Assembly: GCA_037447655.1 (NCBI GenBank)
Contig: JBBHKE010001133.1
Coordinates: 19,499 to 83,498 of the forward strand
Source: Zygnema cylindricum
Taxonomy: Eukaryota; Streptophyta; Zygnematophyceae; Zygnematales; Zygnemataceae
Reading direction: 5' to 3'
DNA length: 64,000 bases
Shown here piece by piece: positions 22,637 through 33,683 of the stretch. The notes under the pieces were generated by a model. It had not been told where the DNA came from and did not search any database. It saw nothing but the letters and a program-made list of their open reading frames with translations. How positions within the stretch are numbered: position 1 is the first letter of the stretch; every line of letters begins with the position of its first letter. The position numbers and the translations under genes are program-made.

Positions 22637-24220
22637 TTAAACTGAAAACAATCCCAGTTTAGGTCTACCCCGTAAAAGGACATCATAGACCGCCGCTTTC
22701 GTTAACATATCTGCGGCCTCCTCCAAAGTTGACATGCATAAAAATTCGATTTCCTTCGCAATGACCAAATCTCGTATGAAGTGCCACTGTATCCGGGTGT
22801 GTTTCGTCCGTTTGTGGAAGACCGGATTTATCCGGATGTGTTTCGTCCGTTTGTGGAAGACCGGATTTTTCACCAGAGCCATCGAGCTCATGCTGTCAGA
22901 GAAAATCTGCAAACAACCAATCACAATGCCCAACTCACCGAGCATCTCTTTTATCCAGACAGATGCCTTCGCAGTGTGACACGCTGACATGTACTCAAAT
23001 TCTGTAGAGCTTAGCGCAACCGTAGGTTGGAGTCGCGAACTCCAAGAAACTGCCGCACCCCCCAGAATGAAAGCGTATCCAAACGTAGATTTTCCACTGT
23101 CAAAATCTCCTCCCCAATCTGCGTCGCAGTAACCGATACACTGCAAGGAGCCTCGTTTTGTTTTATATACCAATCCGTACTCGATCGTACCGACTAAGTA
23201 GCGAAGTATCCGTTTTACCGCCTCCCAATGATTTTTTTTTGGAGCATTACAATAACGACTGACGACAGAGACTGCCGCCGCAATATCCGGACGTGTACCC
23301 ACACTTAGGTACATAAGACTACCAACTGCTTCACGGTAAGGTACTGACACATTTTCTTCCTCTTCGTACTTTCTGTATTGTACTTTTGGATCTAATGGCG
23401 TCGAGACACACTTCGCGCCAATCATGCCAAATCTAGTCAAGACTTCTCTACAGTACTGAGCTTGACTTAATTTAATTACGTTTTCGCTAGACCTTATGAC
23501 TTCTATCCCCAATATGTACCTCACTTCTCCAAGATCTGTCACTTTAAAATGTATACTAAGGTACTCTTTTAATTTATTACTAATAGACAACGTGTCACTA
23601 ATATTTAGGAAGTCATCGACATACACAGAAAAAATAATTTGGTCCTTTCCCTCTCCTTTCACATATTTTCCATAATCCGATACTGTCCGATCAAAACCAT
23701 AATTAGTAAATACCTTATGAAGACGAAGATACCATGTCCTCGGCGCTTGTTTTAATCCGTACAAGGATTTTCGCAGCCGCCATACTTTTCCTCCTTTCGA
23801 AGGCACACCCTCGGGCACCTTCATATACACCTCCTCTTCTAACTCTCCATTTAAAAAGGCCGTTTCTACATCCATTTGATGTATATGCTTATTCCCCGCG
23901 GCCGCAATAGCAATTATCATTCTCAAAGAATCAAACTTAACAACCGGTGCATAAGTTTCCGAATAATCAACCCCCTCTACTTGTTGAAAGCCTTTACACA
24001 CCAATCTAGCCTTATATTTTATTATCTCCCCCGTAGCACCAGTTTTTGTTTTAAATATCCATTTAGCATCAATTGCCTTCTTCCCCTCCGGTAAACTCAC
24101 CTCCTCAAAAGTTTTATTATCAATAATGGATTTTAATTCCTTCTCCCACGCCGGTTTCCACTTATCCTCCCAATCCATAGAACTTCGTGCCTCGGCGTAA
24201 GATTGGGGATCGCCGGGCAT
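22637..24220 (-). pseudogene. pol: Copia B reverse transcriptase and RNase H (long open frame)
   Basis: Open for 527 codons from ATG 24220. It has YKARLVCKGFQQVEGVDYSETYAPVV, the HQMDVETAFLNGELEEE block, SLYGLKQAPRTWY, the YVDD box near 23611-23624 and RNase H motifs CDADWGGD and STEFEYMSA. A 39-bp tandem duplication at 22791-22868 repeats NPVFHKRTKHIRI in the RNase H C-terminal region and probably disturbs folding. The frame is continuous upstream with integrase except for the TAG at 24239-24241. It is the most intact RT in the window. Confidence 0.92.
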
Positions 24221-24232
24221 ATTTTCGGTTAA

Positions 24233-24241
24233 TGATTGCTA
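24233..24241 (-). promoter_or_regulatory. Candidate leaky stop between IN and RT in copia B
   Basis: On the minus strand, TAG CAA TCA separates integrase from RT in frame. CAATCA fits CARYYA. The position aligns exactly with TAA CAA TTA of copia A, where the next shared residues read GDPQSYAEAR. Confidence 0.6.
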
Positions 24242-25724
24242 CAAAATAAATGCCTCTTCCGAGGCCGCCGAAATAAAATAGTTGGAATTTTTGATATTTC
24301 CACCTTTGCGATCAAATGATAACCGATCCGGTTTCTTCCCCTTTGTCTCACGTTGACTCCTTCTCAAGGGGATGTTATCTTCTTTTTTTATTTGCGGATT
24401 TTTCGATTTCGGTTTCTTCGTCGTGGAAAGAAGCACTCGGAGATTTAGAACTTATAGATCGGTGAGTGTCCGAAGACATTCGAGATTTTTCACTTCGGAT
24501 CCCGTCAAAATTAATTAATTCCGGATGAGTTTCGGAATTAGTTTTCCCCCTCTTAATATTGACGATCGGATCCGCCTCATTGTCGGAATCCAAATCATCA
24601 AGATGAGGAAAAGAGAGAGTCTCATTCATTTCAAGAAAATCATGATTAGTAGAGAATTTTTCGGAACGAGAAATAGCAACTTTGAGATCCTCATGGAAAT
24701 TCACATTACGACTCTCTTCAATGACATGCCGAATCGGATCATAAACCCGGTATAAGCTCCCTTTGGAGCTATACCCCACAAAAATTCCCGACCAACTACG
24801 AGAAGAAAATTTACCTCGTCGTTTGACCGATTCGATGTACACCGTCGCACGACACCCCCAAATTCGCAAATGATGTAGTGAAGGCTTTCGACCATACCAT
24901 AACTCATGAGGAGTCTTGTCGCCCGAAATAGAGGTAAGTCGACGGTTACAAATATAATTAGCCGTTAAGATTGCATCTCCCCATAAATACTCCTTCCTTC
25001 CCGATCTGTGAATCATCGAGCGCACCATTTCTCGAAGTGTACGATTTTTGCGCTCAGCGATTCCATTCGATTCCGGTGAGTAAGATGCCGTAAATTCTTG
25101 TCGGATCCCCCATTTCTTGCGATACGGATCAAATGCCTTAAACTCCCCTCCATTATCGGATCGAACCGCTTTTAACTTTCTCTCACATTGTCGCTCGGCC
25201 ATAACATGCCACTCTTCGAATTTTGCTGATGCGTCCAATTTGTTTTTAAGAAGGTATACCCATGTGAACGGTGATTAATCGTCCACAATCACCATTATAA
25301 ATTTGTTTCCTCCTAAACTCTCAAGTTTAACATCGCCACATAAATCCACGTGTACCTTTTCAAGTGGGTGAGTTGACCGAAAGTCAGAGTCCTTTGTAGG
25401 ATGCGGTTTTCGGATCTGACGCCCTTGACTACATCCGTCACAATCGTTGACCTTTTCTCTTGACGTCAGATCTAAGTCGCGCGTGCAACCGGCTTTGATC
25501 ATACGTTTCAGATTTTGTTCTGACGTATGGCATATGCGATGATGCCATAGCGTTAGATCTCCCTTAATTTCGGCGATCTGGCTTATGGTGCCGTAATCAT
25601 TACGTTCGAATTTCGGCCGCCTCCACAAAAGACGACTATGAAATGCGTCAAATACTTCGCTCTCACCGATTGTGACTCCATCAGATCGTACGATTTTGAT
25701 TGTCGAGTCTTCCAAAGCGTACAC
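24239..25724 (-). pseudogene. pol: Copia B integrase
   Basis: The HHCC region (LWHHRICHTSEQN ... DCDGCSQG), D in HVDLCGD, D in RSDNGGEF and E in PESNGIAER are all visible. The tail GYSSKGSLYRVYD and RRSQRETKGKKPDRLSFD match copia A. Lesions: a TAA at 25272-25274 after IVDD, where copia A has Tyr, and a frameshift in an A-rich stretch near 24400-24430. It ends at the shared IN/RT stop. Confidence 0.9.
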
Positions 25725-25995
25725 GCTCGCACTATATCTCTGGATTTAGGGTACGCTCAAAATATTCGCTGAGCCGCCCGGAATATAAAGCACATTTAAC
25801 AGTTGGATCTCAAAGATTCGCCCAGATCCATTTGGATCTAGCGAAATCAAGTCAAGTCGTACAGTTCCAACTGTACCAATAGAAATAACTTGACCACTGG
25901 CGACAGTAATAATTTTAGGTACGGTCAAAGTGCGCATTTCATCGAAAAGTGTGGTGTCCGTACATACGTGATGCAAAGCACCGGATTTAATAATC
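25725..25995 (-). pseudogene. pol: Copia B protease region
   Basis: The protease start aligns with copia A (HHVCTDTTLFDEMRTLTVPK), but the active-site segment reads IIKSGALHH, so the catalytic Asp position is Lys. A TAA replaces Gln in SVPQIQ. The pol frame is +1 relative to the gag frame that ends in VDY*, the same arrangement as copia A. Confidence 0.85.
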
Positions 25996-26337
25996 CACTC
26001 CTTCTCGTTTTGCGTTTACGAGGGACGAAGTTTCGTTTGTGACACTTAGCGTGGGAAAAATTATCTGTCCTTCGTCCCTCTCATCATTCTCTCCAACGAA
26101 ATGTCCATGGCCGCCGAATCGGCTGCCACGACCACCGCGCCCCCCTGTATCAAATCGGCCAACGCCACGTCCATTAAATCTGCCGTTGCCGCCGCCGCGA
26201 CCGCCGCGGCCGCCGCCGCCGTTAGATCTCGCGTAACATTAAGGACTAAAATGTCCCCATCTCCCGCAATAGTGGCATTGTTTCTCCGTACCTGGGCATG
26301 ATGAGGACATATGATTGGCCTTGTTGCAGTGAAAACA
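25985..26337 (-). pseudogene. gag: Copia B gag C-terminus: zinc knuckles and Gly/Arg tail
   Basis: The minus strand encodes CFHCNKANHMSSSC and CHYCGRWGHFSP-stop-C, two C-x2-C-x4-H-x4-C knuckles, the second broken by TAA where copia A has Gln. A long [10 protein letters not shown] tail then ends at VDY* just inside protease. The gag core that should precede it is absent and replaced by an inverted fragment. Confidence 0.85.
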
Positions 26338-26344
26338 TGTCACT

Positions 26345-26490
26345 GCAGAACGAATCCGACTTATGAATTTATCGTGAATTATCTTAAAACCACCGAGAGA
26401 AATCGTGGAGGTCCTCCTAAAGCTTCGGCCTCGGGTGGATCTCTGAACGCATCCTCCGAAGAACCCGCGGATCTAAATTTTTGTAAGGAT
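26345..26490 (+). pseudogene. gag: Inverted gag fragment inside copia B
   Basis: The + strand encodes FIVNYLKTTERNRG and, further on, EEPADLNF, matching copia A gag (FIVNYLKMAESNRV ... EFADLHYF). All other copia B coding is on the minus strand, so this 145-bp piece is inverted. It abuts the LTR at 26491. Confidence 0.85.
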
Positions 26491-26952
26491 TGATTCACAG
26501 AAGGATGGAAGAAAGACTGAATATAATGCGGAAGCAAGAGAATGCAAGAAGAGGACACTGTAGCAAAAGACAAATATATTTCACCGGAATTTTTCCCCTC
26601 TTACAAAAGATAAACTTTCACCCAAATGACTAAGTCCTAAATACTCCAAACTAGTACCAAAAGGTACTACTCTATCGCACTTCGTACAAAGGTACGCGCG
26701 CGAACCAATCAACACAAGGTTCCAAAAAAACGACACACTGTACGCGGTACTACACGAAAATATGAGACCGCCGTACATAAATAAAATATCAACTGAAAAC
26801 ATATGACTGCCGTACAATCCCAAAGTACTACGCACGCCAAAACAAAACAACACACGTACTACGCACACCAAATCAAAACAACACATGTAACTATATAAAT
26901 TATATTACGACGCTCAACAGAACTGAGACGTCGTTTCACAAAGAACCTAACA
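26491..26952 (-). repeat. 5' LTR of copia B
   Basis: On the minus strand it begins TGTTAGGTTCTTTGTGAAACG (26952) and ends near GAATCA (26491). It shares the first 60 bases or so and the GGATGGAAG end with the 22224-22608 LTR, but the middle is different. Confidence 0.7.
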
Positions 26953-28790
26953 TGTTTTTCTACAGTGTTTAATTTCGAATTTTAGCAAAAATTCTTGTGG
27001 TGACGGTTTTACTTTGGTTGCCATCGCTTAAGAGGGTTGTTCCATTAGGTGGTCTCAGTAAACGTCGAAAATTCGTTTACTGAAGCGACCATTCCATTGT
27101 GTCGGGTCAGTAACCGACATTTTTTTCGCGTAGCACATTTTGATTGGTCCACTTTATTCATGAATGCGATTCTGGTAATCTTTACAGAATCTCTGACAAC
27201 AAATTGTGACCACATAGTTTTACCAACGAAGGTAAAAATTGACTCGTACGATGTATTGAATAGAATCTGTACGGGCGGACGAAACTTATGATTTGTAAAA
27301 GCGTACGAAAATGTCAGAATGGTTAGTGGATGGCTACAGAAGCGTGAAACAATATCCTCCGTCAAAGATTTTCTTGCGGCTTCCGGTGGCCTCGCATCCT
27401 CCGTGGCGGAAGGCACATGTCATACGTGACGTGTACCCACCTGGTCGCGCTGTCGTCGTGGATATTTGTTCACTTTTCCACGAGGCGTAATGCTATTCGT
27501 TCAGGCGCTAAGAATTGACCTACTCCGGGTCACTTGTTGCGAACTGAAAGTGTCAGACGATGGCGTATCCGACCATGCATCCGACGGTCCACGTTTACGC
27601 CCTTAAATGTGGAGAATCAAATCCCTCATTCAGTAGGCATGTTTTTCTGACATTTTATTTTTTTTGGTACGGCACTGTACAAAACAGTACCGTTTTCTGT
27701 AAACAACAGCATATTTTCCCTAATGGAACCTCACCCTAAGGGAAATAGGCTCCGTAGTTTCATTGCCCACATTTTGCGCTCTCTGAAACCCAGGTGGTTT
27801 CTTTCAATGTCACCCTTCGTTTAACATCCACCCTTATTAACTGAAAACAAGTCAGGCGTTCCCTAGTTGCATTGTTTTAATATTGTTGGTAAGTGGGTTT
27901 TTCGTCAATAGTTCAAAACTTTAAAAAGTACGCACGGAATTTTTTAGAATACCAGCGAAAGCAGACGCCGATTTACTCTGTGGACTCAATTCATCCCGTA
28001 AATGTCACCCGAGGAAAGTTAAAAGTGTCTAAAATGCAGAAAAGTAATTATTGGGCTGCTCCCGAGTTCATCATGTCGAAGGGTATTAATTAAAGCCATG
28101 AAATTACAATCTATATGACAGTCAACATATGATGAATCTCTTGTAAGCTGTCTTTCCATTTGCAAATGACATTTTATTTTCCTGCGGTCGAAGATGCAAA
28201 GGAAAAGGAAATGGAAGTTCTCCGACGTAATCTAGGCGTTTTTTTATAACAAGCGGCATAGTGACTGCTCTAGGGCAATTAAGCTATCAGTTTGGGTATT
28301 GCATGGTAGTGGTAACAGAAAAGTGATAAAACAGAAGTTATACGAATACGAAGAAATATCTAAAAGTAAAATTATAGATTTTGGAGACAGAAAACTGACT
28401 CTTCCAGGACTACACCCTAGTGATAGTTTTACTTGTAGTGACCGTTGAGAAGTTCACAAGCATGACCACTGTTTCGGACTGCCAACAGAGTAATACATAA
28501 CCATAATCTTTACACTGTACCACCATCGTTTTTAGTGTTAAACCATTGTAGGGCAGTCAAAGGCGTGTAGCTTTGTGATTGGCCAGTGGATTTGATTACT
28601 GAGGCAAGCAATCGAAAGGTAACAAACATACCCTTCGTTTCTGATGTCAGGATGAAAATCCGAAAACTGTGTGATGAAAATAAGTACTTTGACTGCCCGA
28701 AAAATGTTAAACTCTTATATAGATCGGCGGTGTAACTAGCAGCAAACTGTTTTAGCAAAAATAGCTCTTTACTGGTTTTATTCACTCTAC
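26953..28790. other. Non-genic stretch, possibly intron or upstream of the LysM-like exon
   Basis: No further exon is recognised. A perfect hairpin CAGTAAACG / CGTTTACTG lies at 27056-27082. The open frames at 27045-27416 lie over it on both strands and have no support. Confidence 0.35.
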
Positions 28791-28803
28791 ATTTGCTTTT
28801 GCA

Positions 28804-28998
28804 GGTGTGTGCTTTTAGGAGGCAATTAAATCCACCCGGACCGTGTACTAATTGGTACAGCATGAAATCCAGAGAGACCTGCAGTTCAGTGATAAACGAT
28901 AAGCTAGGAGGCAATGGCACTCTCTTCTATTTTCTCAATCCTGGAATTTACTGTGACACCTATTTTACCGATCGAGCAAGCGATTCCGGTCCAAGACA
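28804..28998 (+). CDS. LysM-like exon of a host gene (partial)
   Basis: An open segment flanked by an acceptor (pyrimidine-rich ...TTGCTTTTGCAG, ending 28803) and a donor (AAGACAG|GTAAAC near 28998). It encodes CTNWYSMKSRETCSSVINDK ... FYFLNPGIYCD. The spacing C..WY.......TC..........F..LNPGI.C is that of a LysM carbohydrate-binding domain (usual form GDTC...LNPGL.C). LysM domains bind chitin or peptidoglycan-like glycans, usually outside the cell. The Gly-Asp before TC is Arg-Glu here, and I cannot find the flanking exons. The exon may be real, partial or decayed. The minus-strand frame 28510-28920 is its shadow. Confidence 0.5.
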
Positions 28999-29335
28999 GG
29001 TAAACTTTGACTCTTTCCACCCTATCCATTAAAAATAGATTTAAAAACCCGCGGCCGTTTTCCCTGCAGCTTCTCATGTTGCCTTAATTTTGTTTCTACA
29101 TCAATTGCTTGCCATTCTGCGTGACTTAATCTCTCCTCCTTTATTTCGGAGCGAGCAAAGGTTTTCCAGTCCGAGACAGGTAATCTTTGACCCATTTCCG
29201 GCCTATCCATTTAAAATAGATTTTTAAACCCACGGCTTTTGCAGCTTCTCGTGTTGTCTTAATTTTGTTTCTCCATCAATTGCCTGCGTAAGCTTTGCCA
29301 TTCTCTATACCTTAATCTCTCCTCCTGCCTCGATT
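28975..29335 (+). repeat. Tandem duplication (about 180 bp) of the LysM exon's donor end
   Basis: About 28975-29153 and 29154-29335 are diverged copies. Both start AGCAA.., contain GTCC(A/G)AGACAGGTAA, then CTATCCATT..AAATAGATTT, then GCAGCTTCTC.TGTTG.CTTAATTTTGTTTCT, and end in CTTAATCTCTCCTCCT. The exon/intron junction is therefore present twice. Confidence 0.85.
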
Positions 29336-30233
29336 GTAGTTCTCACCCTCATCTTCTCTGCATATTAGACCCTTGATGTTTATCAGAACTCTTTAATGTC
29401 TCCGTATGCATTTTGCTCCACGGTGTTAGTTCTCGTTTCTCTACTTCCTTTTCTGACTCCCATCTTAATCTCCTACCTTGAGATAGATCCAAATGTATGT
29501 TCCAACACATACTGTACTTCTAATTCTCATTGCTTAAAAACGTATATTTTTTTCACTGATTTGTTTGTACATTCTACATTCTAGTCCCTCACAGAATAAC
29601 TATCGGTTGAAGAGTATAATGACAGTAAAGATCGTGTAAGTTTTTGTTAAAAAAAATAAGGAAAAACTTACGGGAAGCTTATTCGCATGGTATTGTTATT
29701 TCCCCACAAAGCTGTAATGAATTTTGATTTGCAAAAGAATGAAATTATTGAAACTGTAAAAATTGCATAAATTTTTTTTTCGTTTCCCCACGAGAATATG
29801 ATCAACATTTGAGTTCAATATGCAGTTCGACATATACATAACGTGAAGGATAAACGGGAAATGTGCGAACAAAAAAGGATACGAGTTGCAATTTTTTTTC
29901 TTTAAAAAGCCTTTAGCAAATGACTTTTGTATAAGGCCTCTTCAACTTCCCACCATATGTGACGAGGCCTTAAGGCATGTGCTTCAAAAAATGTTTTTTT
30001 TAAAACGGCCTCCTAAACATCTTACCTTATGTGATGAAGTGTCCATGCATGTGCCTTTAAGTAGTGTACATAGAGATAAAAATATAACCAAGGAGGTTGA
30101 CGACCATTTTTGGAGTACATATAGAAAAAAATTACATTACTATGACCTCACTTTTTAAAATTGGGGAATTCCTAGCGTATAAATGTTTATCTTGAGTTTG
30201 TGTTTTTTGACAGAATAGTCCGTTTGGGCATAG
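29336..30233. other. Non-genic stretch
   Basis: No gene is recognised. The frame at 29886-30158 shows a loose internal duplication (CDEALRHVLQ / CDEVSMHVPL) but no domain I know. Confidence 0.3.
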
Positions 30234-30738
30234 GATCCCCTCTCTCCCTCTCCCTCTCCCTCCCCCTTTCCCTCCCTCTCCCCCACCCCCTCCACCTCCA
30301 CCTCTCGCTCTCTCTCCCCCTCCCCCTTCCCCCCCTCGTCCTCCCTCACCCTCCCCCTCCCTCCCCATCCCCCTCTCCCTCCCCCTCCCCCTCCACCTCC
30401 CTTCCTCTCCCTCTCCCTATCCCTCTACTCCTCCCCCTCCCCTCCCGTTCCCCTCCCCCTCCTCTCCCCCTCCCTCTCCCCCTTCTCTCCCCCTCCCACT
30501 CCACTCCCCCTCCCCCTCCCCCTCCCCCTCTCCCTCTCCCTCTCCCTCTCCCTCTCCCTCTCCCTCTCCCTCTCCCTCTCCCTCTCCCTCTCCCTCTCCC
30601 TCTCCCTCTCCCTCTCCCTCTCCCTCCCCCTCTCCCTCCACCTCTCCCACCCCTTCCCCCTCTCCTCTCCCTCCCAATCCCCCTCCCCCTCCCCCACCCT
30701 CTTTTTCCCTCCCTCCTCTCTACCTCTCTCTCTCTTAT
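30234..30738 (+). repeat. CT-rich tract, left half (TCCCTC hexamers)
   Basis: An almost pure pyrimidine strand, with a near-perfect CTCCCT hexamer array at about 30527-30625. It is continuous in character with 40523-41300, from which copia C separates it. The Pro/Leu/Ser frames and minus-strand Gly-Glu frames here are artefacts. Confidence 0.9.
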
Positions 30739-31386
30739 TGTTTTGGAAACTTGTAGTCCTCTCTATATCTAGTGTGTGAGAAAGAGATTCAAGACTTAGT
30801 CACTTTTGTGTACAGACTGAATTATAGTAGACAAGTGTTAGTGTGGTATGTAGCTTCGAAGGGAGTACACAGACGTGGTACACCCCAGGGACACGTGTCA
30901 GTCCATAAGACGACAGAAAGAATCAGCCGTCATTTTAGAAGTGAAATATTGACTACGCAGTCATTTCAGGTACTTATCATTCTGGCGGCCGTCAAATTTA
31001 AGTTTGATGTAAATATTTCCGTCTATTAGGGTTTAGGGTTCTAGTAGACTCACTTATATATATAGGACTTAGATTACTATTGCAGGAAGGAATTCCTTAT
31101 ATGCAAAATATGTGAAGCAAATTTTGGGGTTTATTAGTTACAAAAAATCATTGTGATCTTTTAGCTGAATTGTTTAAAATTATGCATGTGGATTCCTTGT
31201 GTTATTCTCTTTACTTTGGCAAATTTTCACACCTAGGATGTGTCTGGTTTGTTTCAGACTTTATTGTGAAGTCAGCAGTTTGTGGGTTTATCGTGAGAGT
31301 TTCTTGTTGTGTACCTGTATTATTATTATGGCAACTGCTGGTGCTTCTTCTACTTTGGTTGCAACACCAGCTGCATCATTACAACA
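30739..31386 (+). repeat. 5' LTR of copia C
   Basis: TGTTTTGGAAAC...ATTACAACA, 648 bp, matching 39887-40522. It contains TTAGGGTTTAGGGTT and TATATATATAGG near 31025-31065. The gag ATG (31328) lies inside the LTR. Confidence 0.93.
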
Positions 31387-32130
31387 GGTTACGCGCCTAA
31401 CCTCACGGATCCCGATATTTAATGGGCAAAAATATGTGTATTAGGCTGATTTGACTAAGTCCTACCTTAAGCAAGTAAAATTGTATGATGTGGTTTCCGG
31501 TGCTCTTCCGGATACAGATCCAGATTTTGACAAGAAAAATGAAGATGCATTGCATGTTCTCAAATTTCTCTTGTCGAAAGATCTGAACATGACATATATC
31601 TATATCTTTACGGCATCTGAAACATGGAAGGCTTTGCGAGAGTCTTATGTCCTAGCTAATGAGCAGAATGAAGTTATAACTGCTAGAAAATCTAGGATTA
31701 TAAATATACCGGAGGTGATATGAACTCATATTATAATGGCGTTGTTAAAAAATGCATGTTCCGGGGGGGAATTTCATCCATATCATCAAGCTATGATTTT
31801 AATGAGAGGGCTTCCTACTGAATATAAAGGATCTAAAGTACAGTTAAAAAGGTTAGAGAAGAGTAGATGGAATATAGTTGTAGCGGAAGCTTGTATTTTA
31901 GAGGAAGTGTCCACTCAGATAGCCCTAAACGGTGGAAATCCAGCAGTTGCTTGCAATGCTCAAACATAAAGGCCGGCTGGATTTTCCGGAAATAGGAATT
32001 TCAACCCTAATCCAAATTACAGGCAATATGACAGGTGTGCCTGTTGTTTTATTTAAGGTCATGTTTTCCGGCTGTGTCCAGCATTTATAAAAGTGTGTGA
32101 AACAGGAAATTGACGAGCGGGATGGAAGGT
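31328..32130 (+). pseudogene. gag: Copia C gag
   Basis: The ATG lies in the LTR (MATAGASSTLVATP) and reads through the primer site into RIPIFNGQKY, then a copia gag core with SETWKALRESYVL and ILMRGLPTEYKG. One zinc knuckle follows near 32035 (CACCFI-stop-GHVFRLC). In-frame stops occur at 31442 (TAG), 31721 (TGA), 31967 (TAA) and inside the knuckle. Confidence 0.85.
31387..31399 (+). other. Primer binding site of copia C (decayed)
   Basis: GGTTACGCGCCTA follows the LTR end directly. It resembles GGTTATGGGCCCA of element F with a few changes, so it is probably a mutated half-tRNA-type primer site. Confidence 0.5.
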
Positions 32131-33683
32131 GCGACAAGAGGATTCATCATCAAAATTGCAGTCATCAAAACTGCCGGTTAAAAATGCGGGGTTCTTTGCA
32201 ATCGACGAGATGCCACAAGACAAAGAAGCGGAAGAAAAGGACGATGTGGTCAGATTTCCACAATCATATGATGATGAGTTCTTTACACTTGCAAAGGATC
32301 TCATGGAAGGACCTCAAGAGAATGGGTGGATTATGGACTTCGGGTGCTCCTCCCACATGTGCGGCAACCTGGCTTACTTCAAAACCCTTACTCCAATTCT
32401 CACTTGTCAAATTAATTACGCAGATGACAGTGGTGTGGAGGCTACGGCAAAGGGAATTGTGGAGTTAGCATGTGACATCAATGGTCAGATTGTAAAGAGA
32501 ACCTTACATGATGTTCTCTATATTGAAAATTTTTAAAAAAGCCTGTTTTCCGCTGCAGTAGCAGAAATGAAGGAATTTGAAATTGCAGAAAAATGGGAAA
32601 AAGTTAGTAAGCAAAGATGGAAGAGTAGCCTTAGTAGGAACTCGAGGCCCAAACTTGTTGTACCGGATGAACTTGGCTAATGAAATTGACTTTGCATACT
32701 CCAGTGTCCCTTGGAAAATGTTTTGTGGCATAAAAGACTTGGTCATGTTCATCATGAAAGGCTTGATAAAATGGTAAAACAAAATATGAAAGAAGGTGTC
32801 AAATTAGGTAAAAAAGATTCTCATGTTTGTGATGGATGTGCTTTGGGAAAGCTTCATAAGCTGCCCCTACCTCAGGCAGAGGATGATAGGGCCAAGGATT
32901 TCCTACAAATAATTCATTTGATGTGTGGGGACCGTCAAAGTCCCTTCACTTAGTGGCAGCCGATTTTTGGTCACTTTTATCGATGATTTTTTAAGATATA
33001 GCAACGTTTACTTTATGAAGGAGAAGAGTGACGTGTTTAATCACTTCAAGCATTTTCGGGTTTGGGCGGAAAAGCTTCACGAGAAACCGATTCTTTCCCT
33101 TCGGTTCGACAACAGAGGTTAACATATATCCAATGTATTTTCAGATTATTTAAAAGAAAATAGCATCTCTTGTCAGTTTACAATTCCCTATACTCTGGAG
33201 CAAAACGGAGTATCTGAAAGACTTAATTGAACTTTAACGGAAAGTGCAAAATCTATGATGTTAGATAAAAGGATAGATTTCAAATTTTGGGGTGAGGCTT
33301 TTTCTTGTGCTTCGTATATTAAGAATAGAATAGAAACTAGTGCGGTCAAAGGTAAATCACCCAATGAAGTGTGGACTAAAAAGAAACCTAATGTTAGTCA
33401 CTCTAGGATCTTTGGTAGTAAATGTTTTATTTTAAATAATCGTCCTATTTTTAAGCTTAGTCAGAAATCTGCTCCCTGGATATTTATGGGATATGATGAT
33501 GCTCCCTGGATATTTATGGGATATGATGATGAGTCTGTAGGCTATAGAGTATACAATACGGATAGAAAAACTCTTCAAGTTGCTAGAAATATTCAAGTTA
33601 ATGAAGAGAGTCAATTGGTTGATGTTTTTGGCATGACAAATTTTGAAAAAGATGCCAAAATTCAAGAATATGTAATTTTTTAA
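32129..33683 (+). pseudogene. pol: Copia C protease and integrase
   Basis: Protease reads WIMDFGCSSHMC; the catalytic Asp is kept but Phe replaces Ser/Thr. The GAG-pre-integrase region has LWHKRLGHVHHERL and CDGCALGK. Core remnants are FIDDFLRYSNVYF and RFDNRG, with GVSERLN-stop-TL in place of the conserved E-R block. A perfect 30-bp tandem duplication (33471-33500 and 33501-33530) repeats APWIFMGYDD in the C-terminal part. Several stops and at least one frameshift are present. Confidence 0.88.

Larger units (their letters stand above)
22224..26952 (-). mobile_element. Copia B: rearranged copia element on the minus strand
   Basis: In minus orientation it has an LTR (26952-26491), a scrambled gag, protease, integrase, an IN/RT stop, RT-RNase H, a polypurine tract (AAAGAGAGGGGAA) and a second LTR (22608-22224). 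The two LTRs differ in length (about 462 and 385 bp) and share mainly their ends, and the flanks AAAAT and TGTTT do not match. It is therefore probably a recombinant of two insertions. The proteins are clearly related to copia A. Confidence 0.85.

Noticed and set aside
28510-28920. 136-codon minus-strand ORF
   Set aside because: It overlaps the LysM-like exon antisense and shows no domain.
30132-30772. Long Pro/Leu and Gly/Glu ORFs on both strands
   Set aside because: They are products of TCCCTC repeats.
31025-31041. Telomere-like TTTAGGG repeats
   Set aside because: Only about two units, located inside an LTR; no telomeric array.
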